Both the position numbers and the translations under genes were made by a program. The notes below the pieces were generated by a model. The model had not been told where the DNA came from, made no database searches, and was given only the letters and a program-made list of their open reading frames with translations. From a virus: a DNA stretch of 30,349 nucleotides. Positions 7,735 through 15,144 of the stretch are shown here, piece after piece; the first letter of the stretch is position 1, and each line of letters starts with the position of its first letter. Location: positions 1 through 30,349 of IMG/VR virus record IMGVR_UViG_3300024054_000385; one strand, written 5' to 3'.

Positions 7735-9017
7735 GCGGCCACCTCGGCGTCATCCCCGGCGACATTGACGACACCGGCCAGGTCATTGAACTTCACCGCA
7801 TCAGCTTCCCGGTACGCCTCTTGCCCGCTCCAGTCCTGCCAGCGGCGCACGATCACGTCGACGTACTTGGGGTCGAGTTCGATCAGCCAGCCGATGCGGC
7901 CAGATTTTTCTGCTGCGATCAGGGTGGTACCGGAGCCGCCGAACGGGTCCAGCACGATGTCGCCAGGTCGGCTTGAATTGCGGATGGCGCGCTCGACCAG
8001 TTCCACCGGCTTCATGGTCGGGTGCAGATCGTTCTTTTGCGGCTTCTTGATATTCCACACGTCGCCCTGGTCACGGTCACCGCACCAGTGACGGTTCTGA
8101 CCTTCCGGCCAGCCGTAGAGGATGGGCTCGTACTGCCGCTGGTAGTCCGCGCGGCCGAGCGTGAAGGTGTTCTTGGCCCAGATGATGAAAGTGGACCATT
8201 TGCCACCGGCGGCTCGGAAGGCCGACTGCAGTGTGTCCAGTTCGCTGGAGGACATAGCCACATAGACGGCACCGGTGCAGCGTTGCAACATCGGGGTCAG
8301 GGCTGCCTTGAGGAAGGGTTCGAAGTCTTCCCCCAAGTTGTCGTTGAGAATCGGCCGGTGCGTACCGCGCAGCTTGTCCTTGGCACTGTTGGCGTAATTC
8401 ACGCCATAAGGCGGATCGCAAAAAACCATGTCAGCCGTGGAATCAGCCATCAGAGCCTCATAGCTCTTTGGATCGGTGGCATCGCCGCACACCAGTCGGT
8501 GATTGCCCAGTTCCCAGACATCGCCGGGGCGAGAGATCGGTGTAGCCGAGACTTCGGGCACGGCATCGTCGTCCGTATTGCCATCGACCGTGATCTCTTC
8601 TCCCGCCATGATCTCGGCCAGTGCATCGGCATCGAAGCCGGTGATGTCCAGGTTGAAACCATCCTCCTGCAAGGACTGCAGCTCGATGCGCAGCATGGCG
8701 TCGTCCCAGCCTGCGTTTTCTGCAATGCGGTTGTCCGCGATGATGAGGGCCCGGCGCTGGGTGGGCGTCAAGTGATCGAGCACGATCACCGGCACCGTTT
8801 CCAGGCCCAGCTTTTGTGCAGCGGAGACACGCCCATGCCCAGCCACAATCACGCCATCGGACCCAGCAAGGATCGGATTGGTAAAGCCAAACTCAACAAT
8901 GCTGGCGGCGATCTGCGCCACCTGCTCATCTGAATGGGTACGGGCATTTCTGGCATAGGCAATGAGCTTTGCGGTGGGCCAGCGTTCAATGTGGGTAGAG
9001 AGCCAGGGTTCAGACAT
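7731..9017 (-). CDS. ParB-domain DNA methyltransferase (DPPY type)
   Basis: 428 aa. Residues about 10-105 form a ParB/Sulfiredoxin-like domain (ARNARTHSDEQVAQIAASIV, then GHGRVSAAQKLG). A DNA methylase N4/N6 domain follows, with catalytic motif IV as CDPPYG (about 200) and the S-adenosylmethionine motif as DPFGGSGTTLIAA (about 370). Motif IV before motif I is the beta-class order, and DPPY suggests N6-adenine as the target. No partner nuclease is visible, so it is probably an orphan phage methylase that hides phage DNA from host restriction or marks it. The start overlaps the M15 peptidase gene by eight bases. It is a paralogue of the protein at 9446. Confidence 0.95.
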   Translation of the reverse strand: MSEPWLSTHIERWPTAKLIAYARNARTHSDEQVAQIAASIVEFGFTNPILAGSDGVIVAGHGRVSAAQKLGLETVPVIVLDHLTPTQRRALIIADNRIAENAGWDDAMLRIELQSLQEDGFNLDITGFDADALAEIMAGEEITVDGNTDDDAVPEVSATPISRPGDVWELGNHRLVCGDATDPKSYEALMADSTADMVFCDPPYGVNYANSAKDKLRGTHRPILNDNLGEDFEPFLKAALTPMLQRCTGAVYVAMSSSELDTLQSAFRAAGGKWSTFIIWAKNTFTLGRADYQRQYEPILYGWPEGQNRHWCGDRDQGDVWNIKKPQKNDLHPTMKPVELVERAIRNSSRPGDIVLDPFGGSGTTLIAAEKSGRIGWLIELDPKYVDVIVRRWQDWSGQEAYREADAVKFNDLAGVVNVAGDDAEVAA

Positions 9018-9459
9018 GGATCAGCCCCGGTTCGTAAACAGTCTTGCCCTGAGCAAACTTGGCGGTGAGCAATTGGGTGCGTTCGTTGGAAGCGGCGACC
9101 GACAGGTGTGCCCACCGGCCAAACTCGTGAATGATCTGCACGCAGGGCAGCTTCAACTGGTTGACTGCTTGGCACACAGCCAACGGCGTCATGCCCGGCA
9201 CGATGATGTCGGCGGCACGCCCTTGCATGTGGTGGCTGGTCGGACTGCCACCGACGGCACGGTTCAGTGCCAGCGAACGATAGCCACTGGTGATCACCAC
9301 CGGGCACGCCAATTTGACACGCAGGGGTTCCAGCACCGACTGACACAGCCGACGCAGGTTCTCGACGGCATCAATCGGTGGCTCGTTGACGATGCCACGG
9401 CGGGCCGCCGTTTCCGAGACCAAAAACTCGGCCAGTTCGAAATGTTCAGACAGTTGCAT
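9010..9459 (-). CDS. Peptidase M15-type D-Ala-D-Ala carboxypeptidase/endolysin
   Basis: 149 aa of the Peptidase_M15_3 type. LSEHFELAEFLVSETAARRG opens the domain, and the zinc site is seen as SHHMQGRAADI (about 75-85) plus a late histidine in EFGRWAHLSV. Such enzymes cut peptidoglycan cross-links, and in phages they serve as endolysins or virion lysins. There is no signal peptide, so it would need a holin or other route out. The ATG at 9459 is chosen because GGGAAG precedes it; a start at 9492 would overlap the upstream methylase more deeply. Being embedded between two paralogous methyltransferases is unusual. Confidence 0.88.
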   Translation of the reverse strand: MQLSEHFELAEFLVSETAARRGIVNEPPIDAVENLRRLCQSVLEPLRVKLACPVVITSGYRSLALNRAVGGSPTSHHMQGRAADIIVPGMTPLAVCQAVNQLKLPCVQIIHEFGRWAHLSVAASNERTQLLTAKFAQGKTVYEPGLIHV

Positions 9460-10852
9460 GTTCTTCCCGCCGCTGGGCAGCGACGACCTCAAAGGGTTCT
9501 CCGGTGGCGGCCAGGGTGACTGGCACGCCAGGAAAGTTCTGTTGGAAACGGATCAGCGCCACGTCGACGTACTCGGGCGCGATCTCTACGGCACGGCCAA
9601 TGCGACCGGTACGCTGTGCCGCCATCAGCGTGGTGCCACTGCCGCAAAATGGCTCAAACACGATCTCGCCTTCATCGGTGTAGGTCTCGATAACTTCCAC
9701 CGGCAGCGTCACCGGGAAAACGGCGGGGTGATCGATGTCCTTGCCGATCTTTCCCTTGTGGCGCATGACGCGGATCACAGAATCGGGAATGCGGTGGTCT
9801 TGCGTGGGCTGACCCGCAGCGGTCCAGCCGTTGACCTGACCGTCCTTGCCACGCATCGCGGTCGATGAGCCGTCGGCGCGCAGGTGCGTTTCCTGGCCGG
9901 CGAACTTGCAGGGCACCGTCTTGTTCGGTTTGCGCGTCTGCCGGTTGAAGTGAAAGATGAATTCGAAGCTCGGGGCCAGGCGGCCTTGCCAGTCACCCGG
10001 CATGCCCGGCCCTTGATCCCACACGTACCAGGCAAAACGCCGCCAACCTTGGCTGCGCATCCAATCGAGCCACGCGTCCCAATACGGGATGAACTCGTTG
10101 TCGCGGTGGATGAGCCCGAGGTTGACCAGCACCTGGCCATCGTTCGCGATAGGCACCTGCGCGAACACGCCATGCATCAGGCCATCCCAGTCGGCAATGC
10201 CACCGGAGGTGTAGTCGCGCTGGTTGCCATAGGGTGGCGAGGTGAAGCACAGGCTGGCCTGCTCGCCTTGCATCAGCTTGGCGATCACGGACGGATCACT
10301 GGCGTCGCCGCAGATCAAGCGGTGCGAGCCAAGCTGCCAAACGTCACCGGCCCGCGTGATGGCCTGCTTGGGTGGTTCTGGGACATCGTCATCTGCTTCG
10401 GCGTCCGATTCATCATCGGCACCGTCAGCATCGGGTTCGTCCAAGTCGGCCACCATCTTGGCGAGCTCGTCATCGTCGAAGCCAGTGAGCTGCAGGTCGT
10501 AACCGGCCTCGGACAGCTCTGCCAGTTCGAGCGCCAGCAACTCATCATCCCAGCCAGCGTCCAGCGCCAGGCGGTTGTCAGCGATGACATAGGCACGCTT
10601 TTGCGCCGGGGTGAGGTGACCCAGTTCAATCACCGGCACCTCGGTCAGTCCCAGCGTGCGTGCCGCAGCCAGACGACCATGGCCACAAAGAATTCCATTG
10701 CCACCATCGACCAGGATCGGCTGGGTCCAGCCAAATTCCACGATGCTGGCCGCGATCTTGGCAATCTGCGCCTGGGAATGCGTGCGCGGATTTCTCGCGT
10801 ACGGCAGCAGCGCATCGATCGGGCGGTATTCGATCTGCAGGTTTGGCGTCAT
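9446..10852 (-). CDS. ParB-domain DNA methyltransferase (SPPY type)
   Basis: 468 aa, the second paralogue. A ParB-like domain (about 8-105; ARNPRTHSQAQIAKIAASIV, GHGRLAAARTLGL, VIADNRLALDAGWDDELL) is followed by an acidic linker (about 135-155, rich in Asp/Glu) and a methylase with TSPPYGN (about 205) and EPFCGSGTTLMAA (about 425). SPPY in place of DPPY is typical of N4-cytosine enzymes, so the two paralogues probably modify different bases. The ATG at 10852 is more likely than the TTG at 10861. A terminator-like hairpin ends only eight bases before it and no Shine-Dalgarno is evident, so expression may be controlled by read-through. Confidence 0.94.
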   Translation of the reverse strand: MTPNLQIEYRPIDALLPYARNPRTHSQAQIAKIAASIVEFGWTQPILVDGGNGILCGHGRLAAARTLGLTEVPVIELGHLTPAQKRAYVIADNRLALDAGWDDELLALELAELSEAGYDLQLTGFDDDELAKMVADLDEPDADGADDESDAEADDDVPEPPKQAITRAGDVWQLGSHRLICGDASDPSVIAKLMQGEQASLCFTSPPYGNQRDYTSGGIADWDGLMHGVFAQVPIANDGQVLVNLGLIHRDNEFIPYWDAWLDWMRSQGWRRFAWYVWDQGPGMPGDWQGRLAPSFEFIFHFNRQTRKPNKTVPCKFAGQETHLRADGSSTAMRGKDGQVNGWTAAGQPTQDHRIPDSVIRVMRHKGKIGKDIDHPAVFPVTLPVEVIETYTDEGEIVFEPFCGSGTTLMAAQRTGRIGRAVEIAPEYVDVALIRFQQNFPGVPVTLAATGEPFEVVAAQRREEHATV

Positions 10853-10859
10853 GGAATGC

Positions 10860-10892
10860 AAAAACCCGCCGAGCGTTGCCGCCGGGCGGGTT
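10860..10892 (-). terminator. Intrinsic terminator-like hairpin before the methyltransferase operon
   Basis: On the minus strand AACCCGCC pairs with GGCGGGTT around a 14-base loop and runs into five Ts. It would stop transcripts arriving from the early operon. It sits directly upstream of an ATG, so an attenuation or antitermination switch for the late genes is possible. Confidence 0.5.
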
Positions 10893-11151
10893 GGAAATTT
10901 TGAGTGGGTGGTAACTGTCTTGGGCGGTGGTAACCGCAGGCCGGTAACCTGGCCGGGTGGTAACCTGTTTTTGTGGTCAGACGCTATCGAATTCTCGCGC
11001 TGTTGCCCCCCGCATACCGTTTTGGCCAGGAAGGACCCATCAATTTTCCGCAGGACTCCGCAATCGTCTGATTGGCATCAGCCATCAGGGGTTTGCATCA
11101 CTTCGAATCTGTCGGGGTGCAAGGTTGCAGTCGGAAGATCACGCCCGCTGC
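10893..11151. other. Non-coding control region between early and late genes (candidate cos/late promoter)
   Basis: No convincing gene is present in these 259 bases. On the minus strand, in transcription order, they hold GGGTCCTTCCTGGCC (11038-11024), a G-run TGCGGGGGGC (11014-11005), an A-rich stretch and then the GGTTACC repeats. A G-rich tract next to repeated sites upstream of late genes recalls the cosN/cosB layout of lambdoid phages. This is inference from layout only; terminase lies 6.8 kb away. Confidence 0.35.
10907..10964. repeat. Cluster of four GGTAAC repeats
   Basis: GGTGGTAAC occurs at 10907, 10926 and 10956, and CCGGTAACC at 10941; the GGTAAC cores start at 10910, 10929, 10943 and 10959, spaced 14-19 bases. 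They lie in the non-coding region upstream of the methyltransferase operon and are candidate binding sites for a phage regulator or for terminase. Confidence 0.6.
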
Positions 11152-11232
11152 TCACACCGCTGTCCTGACCATAGCTGAACTGTAGGCCGAAACCGGGTAA
11201 AACGCGACAGGGGGTGTTTTGGCATCTGTCAT
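11152..11232 (-). CDS. Possible 26-aa peptide
   Basis: A short frame from an ATG at 11232 encodes MTDAKTPPVAFYPVSAYSSA followed by MVRTAV and a TGA. It lies 49 bases past the DUF6362 gene on the same strand. The composition is protein-like, but there is no strong ribosome binding site and no recognised family. It may be a real micro-gene or chance; low confidence. Confidence 0.25.
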   Translation of the reverse strand: MTDAKTPPVAFYPVSAYSSAMVRTAV

Positions 11233-11281
11233 TACCAACCCGCACCACCCCACGCGCTCCATCAACTTGCCGCGACTTCAC

Positions 11282-11674
11282 TCAGTGGCCCTTGTTCAGG
11301 TGCAGAGTGACCAGGTGGATAGCTGCGTCGTACCGTCGCTGTGCAGTGCGAGCCGCGCAGGCAAACCGCCGACCGATCTGCTCCCAGCGATAGCGGTTCG
11401 ACCGCATCCAGACCAGGTGCCGCTGCTCCACCTCCAGCCACTGCACCCAGCGCATGGTCTCGAGCATCCGCTCCACAGCTTGCGGGCTGGGCGGCATGGG
11501 CCGGTACAGCCGCTCGGGATCGGGGTAGCGCTCGGGTACCTGCATGGCCAGCGTCATCCAGGGGTTGAAGTAGCCGCCCGGTCTGACACGGGGCAGCTTG
11601 TGTGCGGTCTCGGCAGCGTCGGCAAATCGGGTAGCCACATCCTCAACAGTCCATTGGGTCATGGTCTCAGTCAT
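11282..11674 (-). CDS. DUF6362 family protein
   Basis: 130 aa: WTVEDVATRFADAAETAHKL, PGGYFNPW, then two helical parts (PQAVERMLETMRWVQWLEVE and RYRWEQIGRRFACAARTAQR) ending in YDAAIHLVTLHLN. The second part is a helix-turn-helix (WEQIGRRF...RTAQRRYD), so DNA binding is likely. This matches the DUF6362 pattern from prophages, where it closes the replication operon ahead of late genes, so a late-gene regulator role is possible but unproven. The start at 11674 has GGGAGG upstream; longer starts run through the previous gene, which it overlaps by eight bases. Confidence 0.85.
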   Translation of the reverse strand: MTETMTQWTVEDVATRFADAAETAHKLPRVRPGGYFNPWMTLAMQVPERYPDPERLYRPMPPSPQAVERMLETMRWVQWLEVEQRHLVWMRSNRYRWEQIGRRFACAARTAQRRYDAAIHLVTLHLNKGH

Positions 11675-11876
11675 GGCGCTTGCCTCCCTCACCGTAGAGG
11701 CGTTCGCCCAGCCTGCGCACGAACTGTTTCTCCATCCAGTCGAGCCGTTCGTCGTGCTCGGAGACCACCAGGATGTGGTCATTGCGCCAACCCTCGCGCT
11801 TGACGGCGTCCAGATCCGGCGTGGTCGGCTGCAGATTGCCCAGGGGGCAACGGTAGCGGTATTGGGGTACTTTCAT
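11667..11876 (-). CDS. Hypothetical 69-aa phage protein
   Basis: Starts MKVPQYRYRCPLGNLQPTTP and continues with a WRNDHILVVSEHDERLDWME helix and a basic end (KQFVRRLGERLYGEGGKRHD). No family recognised. The ATG at 11876 follows the RuvC-like stop by one base, with GGAGG at the end of that gene serving as ribosome binding site. The 3' end overlaps DUF6362. It is always read as part of the RuvC-69aa-DUF6362 unit here. Confidence 0.65.
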   Translation of the reverse strand: MKVPQYRYRCPLGNLQPTTPDLDAVKREGWRNDHILVVSEHDERLDWMEKQFVRRLGERLYGEGGKRHD

Positions 11877-11877
11877 C

Positions 11878-12351
11878 TCACTCGCCCTCCACAGCCATGT
11901 CACGGGCCAGGTACAACAAGGCGATGGCATCCGCCTCGTTGTCATCTACCGGGGCGTGGCCATGGGCACGGACGGCTGCCACCATCTCGTCCTTGCTGGC
12001 GTTGCCTTTGCCGGTGGCGTGCTTCTTGATCGTGCCGACCGGGATGCCCTGGTACGGGATCTGGTGGTGCTCGCACCAGGCCGTCAGCTGGCCCATGAAG
12101 CCACCGTAGGCATGGGCGGCGTCGACACCGACGTGGCGACGGACTTCTTCGAAGACCATCTGGTCGATGCCGTCGTTGCACTGCTTGATGTCGGTGAGCC
12201 AGCGCTTGAACCGAAGAAAGCGCATGCCACCGCCTTCGAAGCGTTGAGGTTTGAAGGATTGGCTGCCACTGGTGATGCTGCCGTCGCGGCTGGCCAGTGC
12301 CCAGCCGGTTTGGGTACCCAGGTCAAGGGCGAGGATGGTCATTGTGTTCAT
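11878..12351 (-). CDS. RuvC-like Holliday junction resolvase
   Basis: 157 aa with an RNase H-fold signature. The first strand carries ILALDLGTQTGWAL (Asp at residue 10), a central strand MVFEEVRRH supplies the glutamate, and the C-terminal helix has DDNEADAIALLYLA with the last acidic pair, as in RuvC-type endonucleases. It should cleave four-way junctions made during phage replication and recombination, clearing branches before packaging. GGAG lies six bases before the ATG. The preceding 143-base gap contains a large dyad. It is smaller than bacterial RuvC (about 170 aa), as usual for phage forms. Confidence 0.88.
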   Translation of the reverse strand: MNTMTILALDLGTQTGWALASRDGSITSGSQSFKPQRFEGGGMRFLRFKRWLTDIKQCNDGIDQMVFEEVRRHVGVDAAHAYGGFMGQLTAWCEHHQIPYQGIPVGTIKKHATGKGNASKDEMVAAVRAHGHAPVDDNEADAIALLYLARDMAVEGE

Positions 12352-12378
12352 TGGTCACTCCATGCGTTTTTGGCATCT

Positions 12379-12470
12379 GGTGACCGAAGGTGACCCGTTT
12401 ATCGTTAACCGCTCGCGCCTGCGCGCGTACACGTGTAGAGAGATAACGATATGCCGGTCACTTTCGGTCA
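12379..12470. repeat. 92-bp symmetrical dyad with GGTGACC iterons
   Basis: Positions 12379-12407 are complementary to 12442-12470 at 25 of 29 positions around a single centre (12424.5). Each arm carries two GGTGACC-type heptamers 10 bases apart (12379 and 12389; inverted at 12454 and 12464) and an inner TATCGTTA/TAACGATA pair. The 34-base loop includes the palindrome TACACGTGTA (12426-12435). The length and the 10-bp periodicity fit a protein-bound operator or a replication origin rather than a terminator, since no T-run follows. Confidence 0.75.
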
Positions 12471-12494
12471 CCCATTTCGGTCGGTTGATTGGGG

Positions 12495-14807
12495 TCAGTC
12501 GTCTCGATAGGGCATGTAGCCGCCCGGTTCGCGGGGTTTGAGCGACAGGCCTGACAGGGCTTTTGCCCCGCCATGCAGGCGAGTTCGCGCAAACCCACGG
12601 TTGATGAGTTGCTGGGTCAGCCAGCGGCTGGTGCCCACGTATTCGCCGCGTCGCTCGGCCCGCTCGCGCCAGCGCTGGTAGATCGCGGAAATCGCTTCAC
12701 GCGCCACGGTCGACTGCTGGCAGTCCTCGTCCAGGAACTCGCCGATCGCGTCCTCTTCTTCGAAGTACTCATCGGTGGCATCGAGCACCTGCTGGGGTGG
12801 GTCGAGCCGGCCCTGACGCTGCCACTCCAGGCAGCCTTGAACCGCCCAGGCCAGGATCCCATCCCGTTCAGCTAGGAGCTTTTGCTGCAGGTGCTTGTCA
12901 CGCCTTTCCGGTGGGACAGTGATCGTGAATGGGATCAGATGGAGCCGCCGCTTCATCGCTTCGTCGATGTTGCGAATCGCCGGCTTGTGATTGCCTGCCA
13001 CGATCAGCTTGAACTGCGGCATGAACTCGAAAAAATCCTGGCGCATGAAACGCGCAGAAATCTTGTCGCCACCGGTCAGGCTCTTGACCTTGGATTCGGC
13101 CCAGCGCCGACCTTGCTCGGTCTCGATGGCGGCGACAAACCGGGCCCCACGCAGGCTGGCCATATCGGTGGGATGCCGGTCCGTGCGGGTTTCCATGAAC
13201 GTGTCCATGGGTGCATTGGTGGCGTAGTCGCCCAGGATGGTGGCCAGGGTGTTCACGAACACCGATTTGCCATTGGCACCCGTGCCATATAGAAAGAAGA
13301 GCGCGTGCTCGCGTGTCGACCCGGTCAGGGCATACCCTGCCATCCGGGCAAGATAGGCCTGCAGAGGTTGATCACCGCCCGTGACCTCATGGATGAAGTG
13401 CCGCCAGGTGGGGCAATCCCCTTCGGGGGTGGCTGTCGTGATCTTGGTCAGTCGGTCCAGACGATCGTGGGGGCGCAGCACGCCATTCTTGAGATTTACC
13501 ACGCCGCCTGGCGTGTTGAGCAGCCAGGGGTCGGCATCCCACTCGTCGGCAGTAGCGGCATGACGCCGATCGGAGCGTGCCAGTCGCTCTAACCCGGCCA
13601 CGGTGCCACTGCTGGCGAGCTTGGCGGCAACCCGGTGCGAATCGGCCTTGAGGGCGGCCTCCCGACAGATCTGGCGCATCAGGTGGTGCGCGGCCAGGGT
13701 CTCCTCGGTTTGCCAGCGCTTGCCAGTCCAGAACACCCACTTGCCCCACAACGCGACATAGCGCCAGTCCTGGGCGTACCGCCCCGAGAAAGTCAACGCC
13801 AGCGCGTCTTCAGTGGCCCACACCGATTGCTCCGTTGGGTCGACTGGCTGCGTGGCATCTGCCGTCGACGGCTGGAACTGGATACGCTCACCATGGGCAA
13901 GGAAGGCCTCCACATCAAAGCCCTTAGCGATGGCATCCGCCGCATCCCAGCCATCCGCACTCCCTTGAGGATCTTGCGCCGTGGGATTGGACGGCGGCAG
14001 CAACACCGCGCAGTGCAAAGCACCCGCTGCCATGACCGCCTCGGCGGCATTCATGGCGTACTCCCAGCCGGGTTTGTCACGGTCAGGCCAAATCAGGACA
14101 TGCTTGCCCTGCAGCGGAGACCAGTCGGTCTTGTCGATGGGCGCGTTGGCACCGTGCATCGCGGTGGTGGAGCAATGGCCAGCGTCGATCAATGCCTGGG
14201 CGCATTTTTCGCCTTCGACCAGAATCACCCGTTCTGCATTGGCAATGCCTGGCTGATTGAACAACGGCCGGGGATCGGGCGGCGCCATCTTGCGACGCTT
14301 GGCGTCCCAGGGACGGAATTCTTTGCGCCCAGGGCTAGGTTCATAGCGATACACGCAGGCAATCAGACTGCCGTCGGCGGCCAGGTAGTCCCACTTGGCG
14401 GTGGCTGGACCCAATTCATCCACCGGCGCGGTCGCCTTGCGTTTGCCAGACGACACGGCAGGTGCACGACCAAGCAGTTCCCGGGCGAAGTCCAGCACAG
14501 CAGCGAAATCACGATGAGTGTCCCAGTGCCGATGTGCGGCAATCAGACCAAAGATATCGCCACCATTGCCCGTGGCGCGGTCGATCCACAGGCCCGCTCG
14601 TTCGCCATTCAGTTCGATTTCCAGGCTGCGGCCCGGACTGCCCAGCACATCGCCAACGACGAATTTGCCGTGTGTCACCTTGCCAGCCGGGAACAAGGCA
14701 AACAGCACCCCCTCGAGCCTTGCCAACAAGGCCGATCGCAATTCATCCCGCTCGGCATTCCCGTTGGGTGATGGAACAGCGGGGTCTTGGTCATTGAAAT
14801 CAAGCAT
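12495..14807 (-). CDS. Phage primase-helicase (Toprim + D5/SF3 helicase)
   Basis: 770 aa, near the size of P4 alpha (777 aa). The N-terminal half has a Toprim-type primase core with VILVEGEKCAQALIDAG (about 195-211) and VLIWPDRDKPGWEYA (about 240-254). A D5-type linker region (about 340-490) is followed by the SF3 helicase: Walker A FLYGTGANGKSVFVNT (about 510), Walker B-like FVAAIETEQGRR and sensor motif KLIVAGNHKP. It should prime and unwind phage DNA at its origin. AAGGAGGT precedes the ATG at 14807 by four bases, which rules out the GTG at 14813. It overlaps the 114-aa gene by eight bases, and the dyad follows its stop by 24 bases. Confidence 0.95.
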   Translation of the reverse strand: MLDFNDQDPAVPSPNGNAERDELRSALLARLEGVLFALFPAGKVTHGKFVVGDVLGSPGRSLEIELNGERAGLWIDRATGNGGDIFGLIAAHRHWDTHRDFAAVLDFARELLGRAPAVSSGKRKATAPVDELGPATAKWDYLAADGSLIACVYRYEPSPGRKEFRPWDAKRRKMAPPDPRPLFNQPGIANAERVILVEGEKCAQALIDAGHCSTTAMHGANAPIDKTDWSPLQGKHVLIWPDRDKPGWEYAMNAAEAVMAAGALHCAVLLPPSNPTAQDPQGSADGWDAADAIAKGFDVEAFLAHGERIQFQPSTADATQPVDPTEQSVWATEDALALTFSGRYAQDWRYVALWGKWVFWTGKRWQTEETLAAHHLMRQICREAALKADSHRVAAKLASSGTVAGLERLARSDRRHAATADEWDADPWLLNTPGGVVNLKNGVLRPHDRLDRLTKITTATPEGDCPTWRHFIHEVTGGDQPLQAYLARMAGYALTGSTREHALFFLYGTGANGKSVFVNTLATILGDYATNAPMDTFMETRTDRHPTDMASLRGARFVAAIETEQGRRWAESKVKSLTGGDKISARFMRQDFFEFMPQFKLIVAGNHKPAIRNIDEAMKRRLHLIPFTITVPPERRDKHLQQKLLAERDGILAWAVQGCLEWQRQGRLDPPQQVLDATDEYFEEEDAIGEFLDEDCQQSTVAREAISAIYQRWRERAERRGEYVGTSRWLTQQLINRGFARTRLHGGAKALSGLSLKPREPGGYMPYRDD

Positions 14808-15144
14808 GGACACCTCCTTCGTCGGTGTCCGCAGGGTTCAAGTAGCCCGCCTTGGTCGCGATCTCCCGCATGAATTCAGGCGACAAGTCGATCAGGTCGC
14901 ACCAAAGTTCCAAACGCCCGTCCTGGAAAAATCGTCGGGCCTCGGCACGCTGATGCTTCGATGGTGAGCAAAGGTCGACGAACGCCTGTTTGATCACCGC
15001 CACAATCAGCCGCGACTCCGGGCATACGACCGAGACATGACGCAGAAGTAGGCGCTCCAGCAGGGATGCGCCGATCAGGGGTTTCTGGCGACGGGTGGTC
15101 ACCGTCAATGCCTCGATGGCAGGTTGAGGAAGACGTGCATTCAT
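14800..15144 (-). CDS. Hypothetical 114-aa phage protein
   Basis: Sequence MNARLPQPAIEALTVTTRRQ, then LLERLLLRHVSVVCPESRLI and a helical C-terminus (QRAEARRFFQDGRLELWCDL, PEFMREIATKAGYL). The FMREIATKAGY ending looks like a small helical motif, but I do not recognise the family. The ATG at 15144 overlaps the nuclease stop as ATGA. It sits between nuclease and primase-helicase, so a role in replication or recombination is likely. Confidence 0.7.
   Translation of the reverse strand: MNARLPQPAIEALTVTTRRQKPLIGASLLERLLLRHVSVVCPESRLIVAVIKQAFVDLCSPSKHQRAEARRFFQDGRLELWCDLIDLSPEFMREIATKAGYLNPADTDEGGVHA

Noticed and set aside
6946-8091. A 381-aa plus-strand open frame
   Set aside because: It crosses three clear minus-strand genes (Fic, DUF7220, methyltransferase).
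9884-10903. A 339-aa plus-strand open frame
   Set aside because: Antisense to the second methyltransferase; no motif of its own.
10907-10964. CRISPR-like array
   Set aside because: The repeated units are 6-9 bases with irregular spacing; no repeat of CRISPR length and no cas genes besides a Cas4-like phage nuclease.
11078-11281. A 67-aa minus-strand open frame from a GTG
   Set aside because: The 26-aa frame inside it in another register looks more natural, and the 67-aa product has no ribosome binding site or family likeness.
13635-14771. A 378-aa plus-strand open frame
   Set aside because: Antisense to the primase-helicase; no recognisable motif and composition typical of a shadow.
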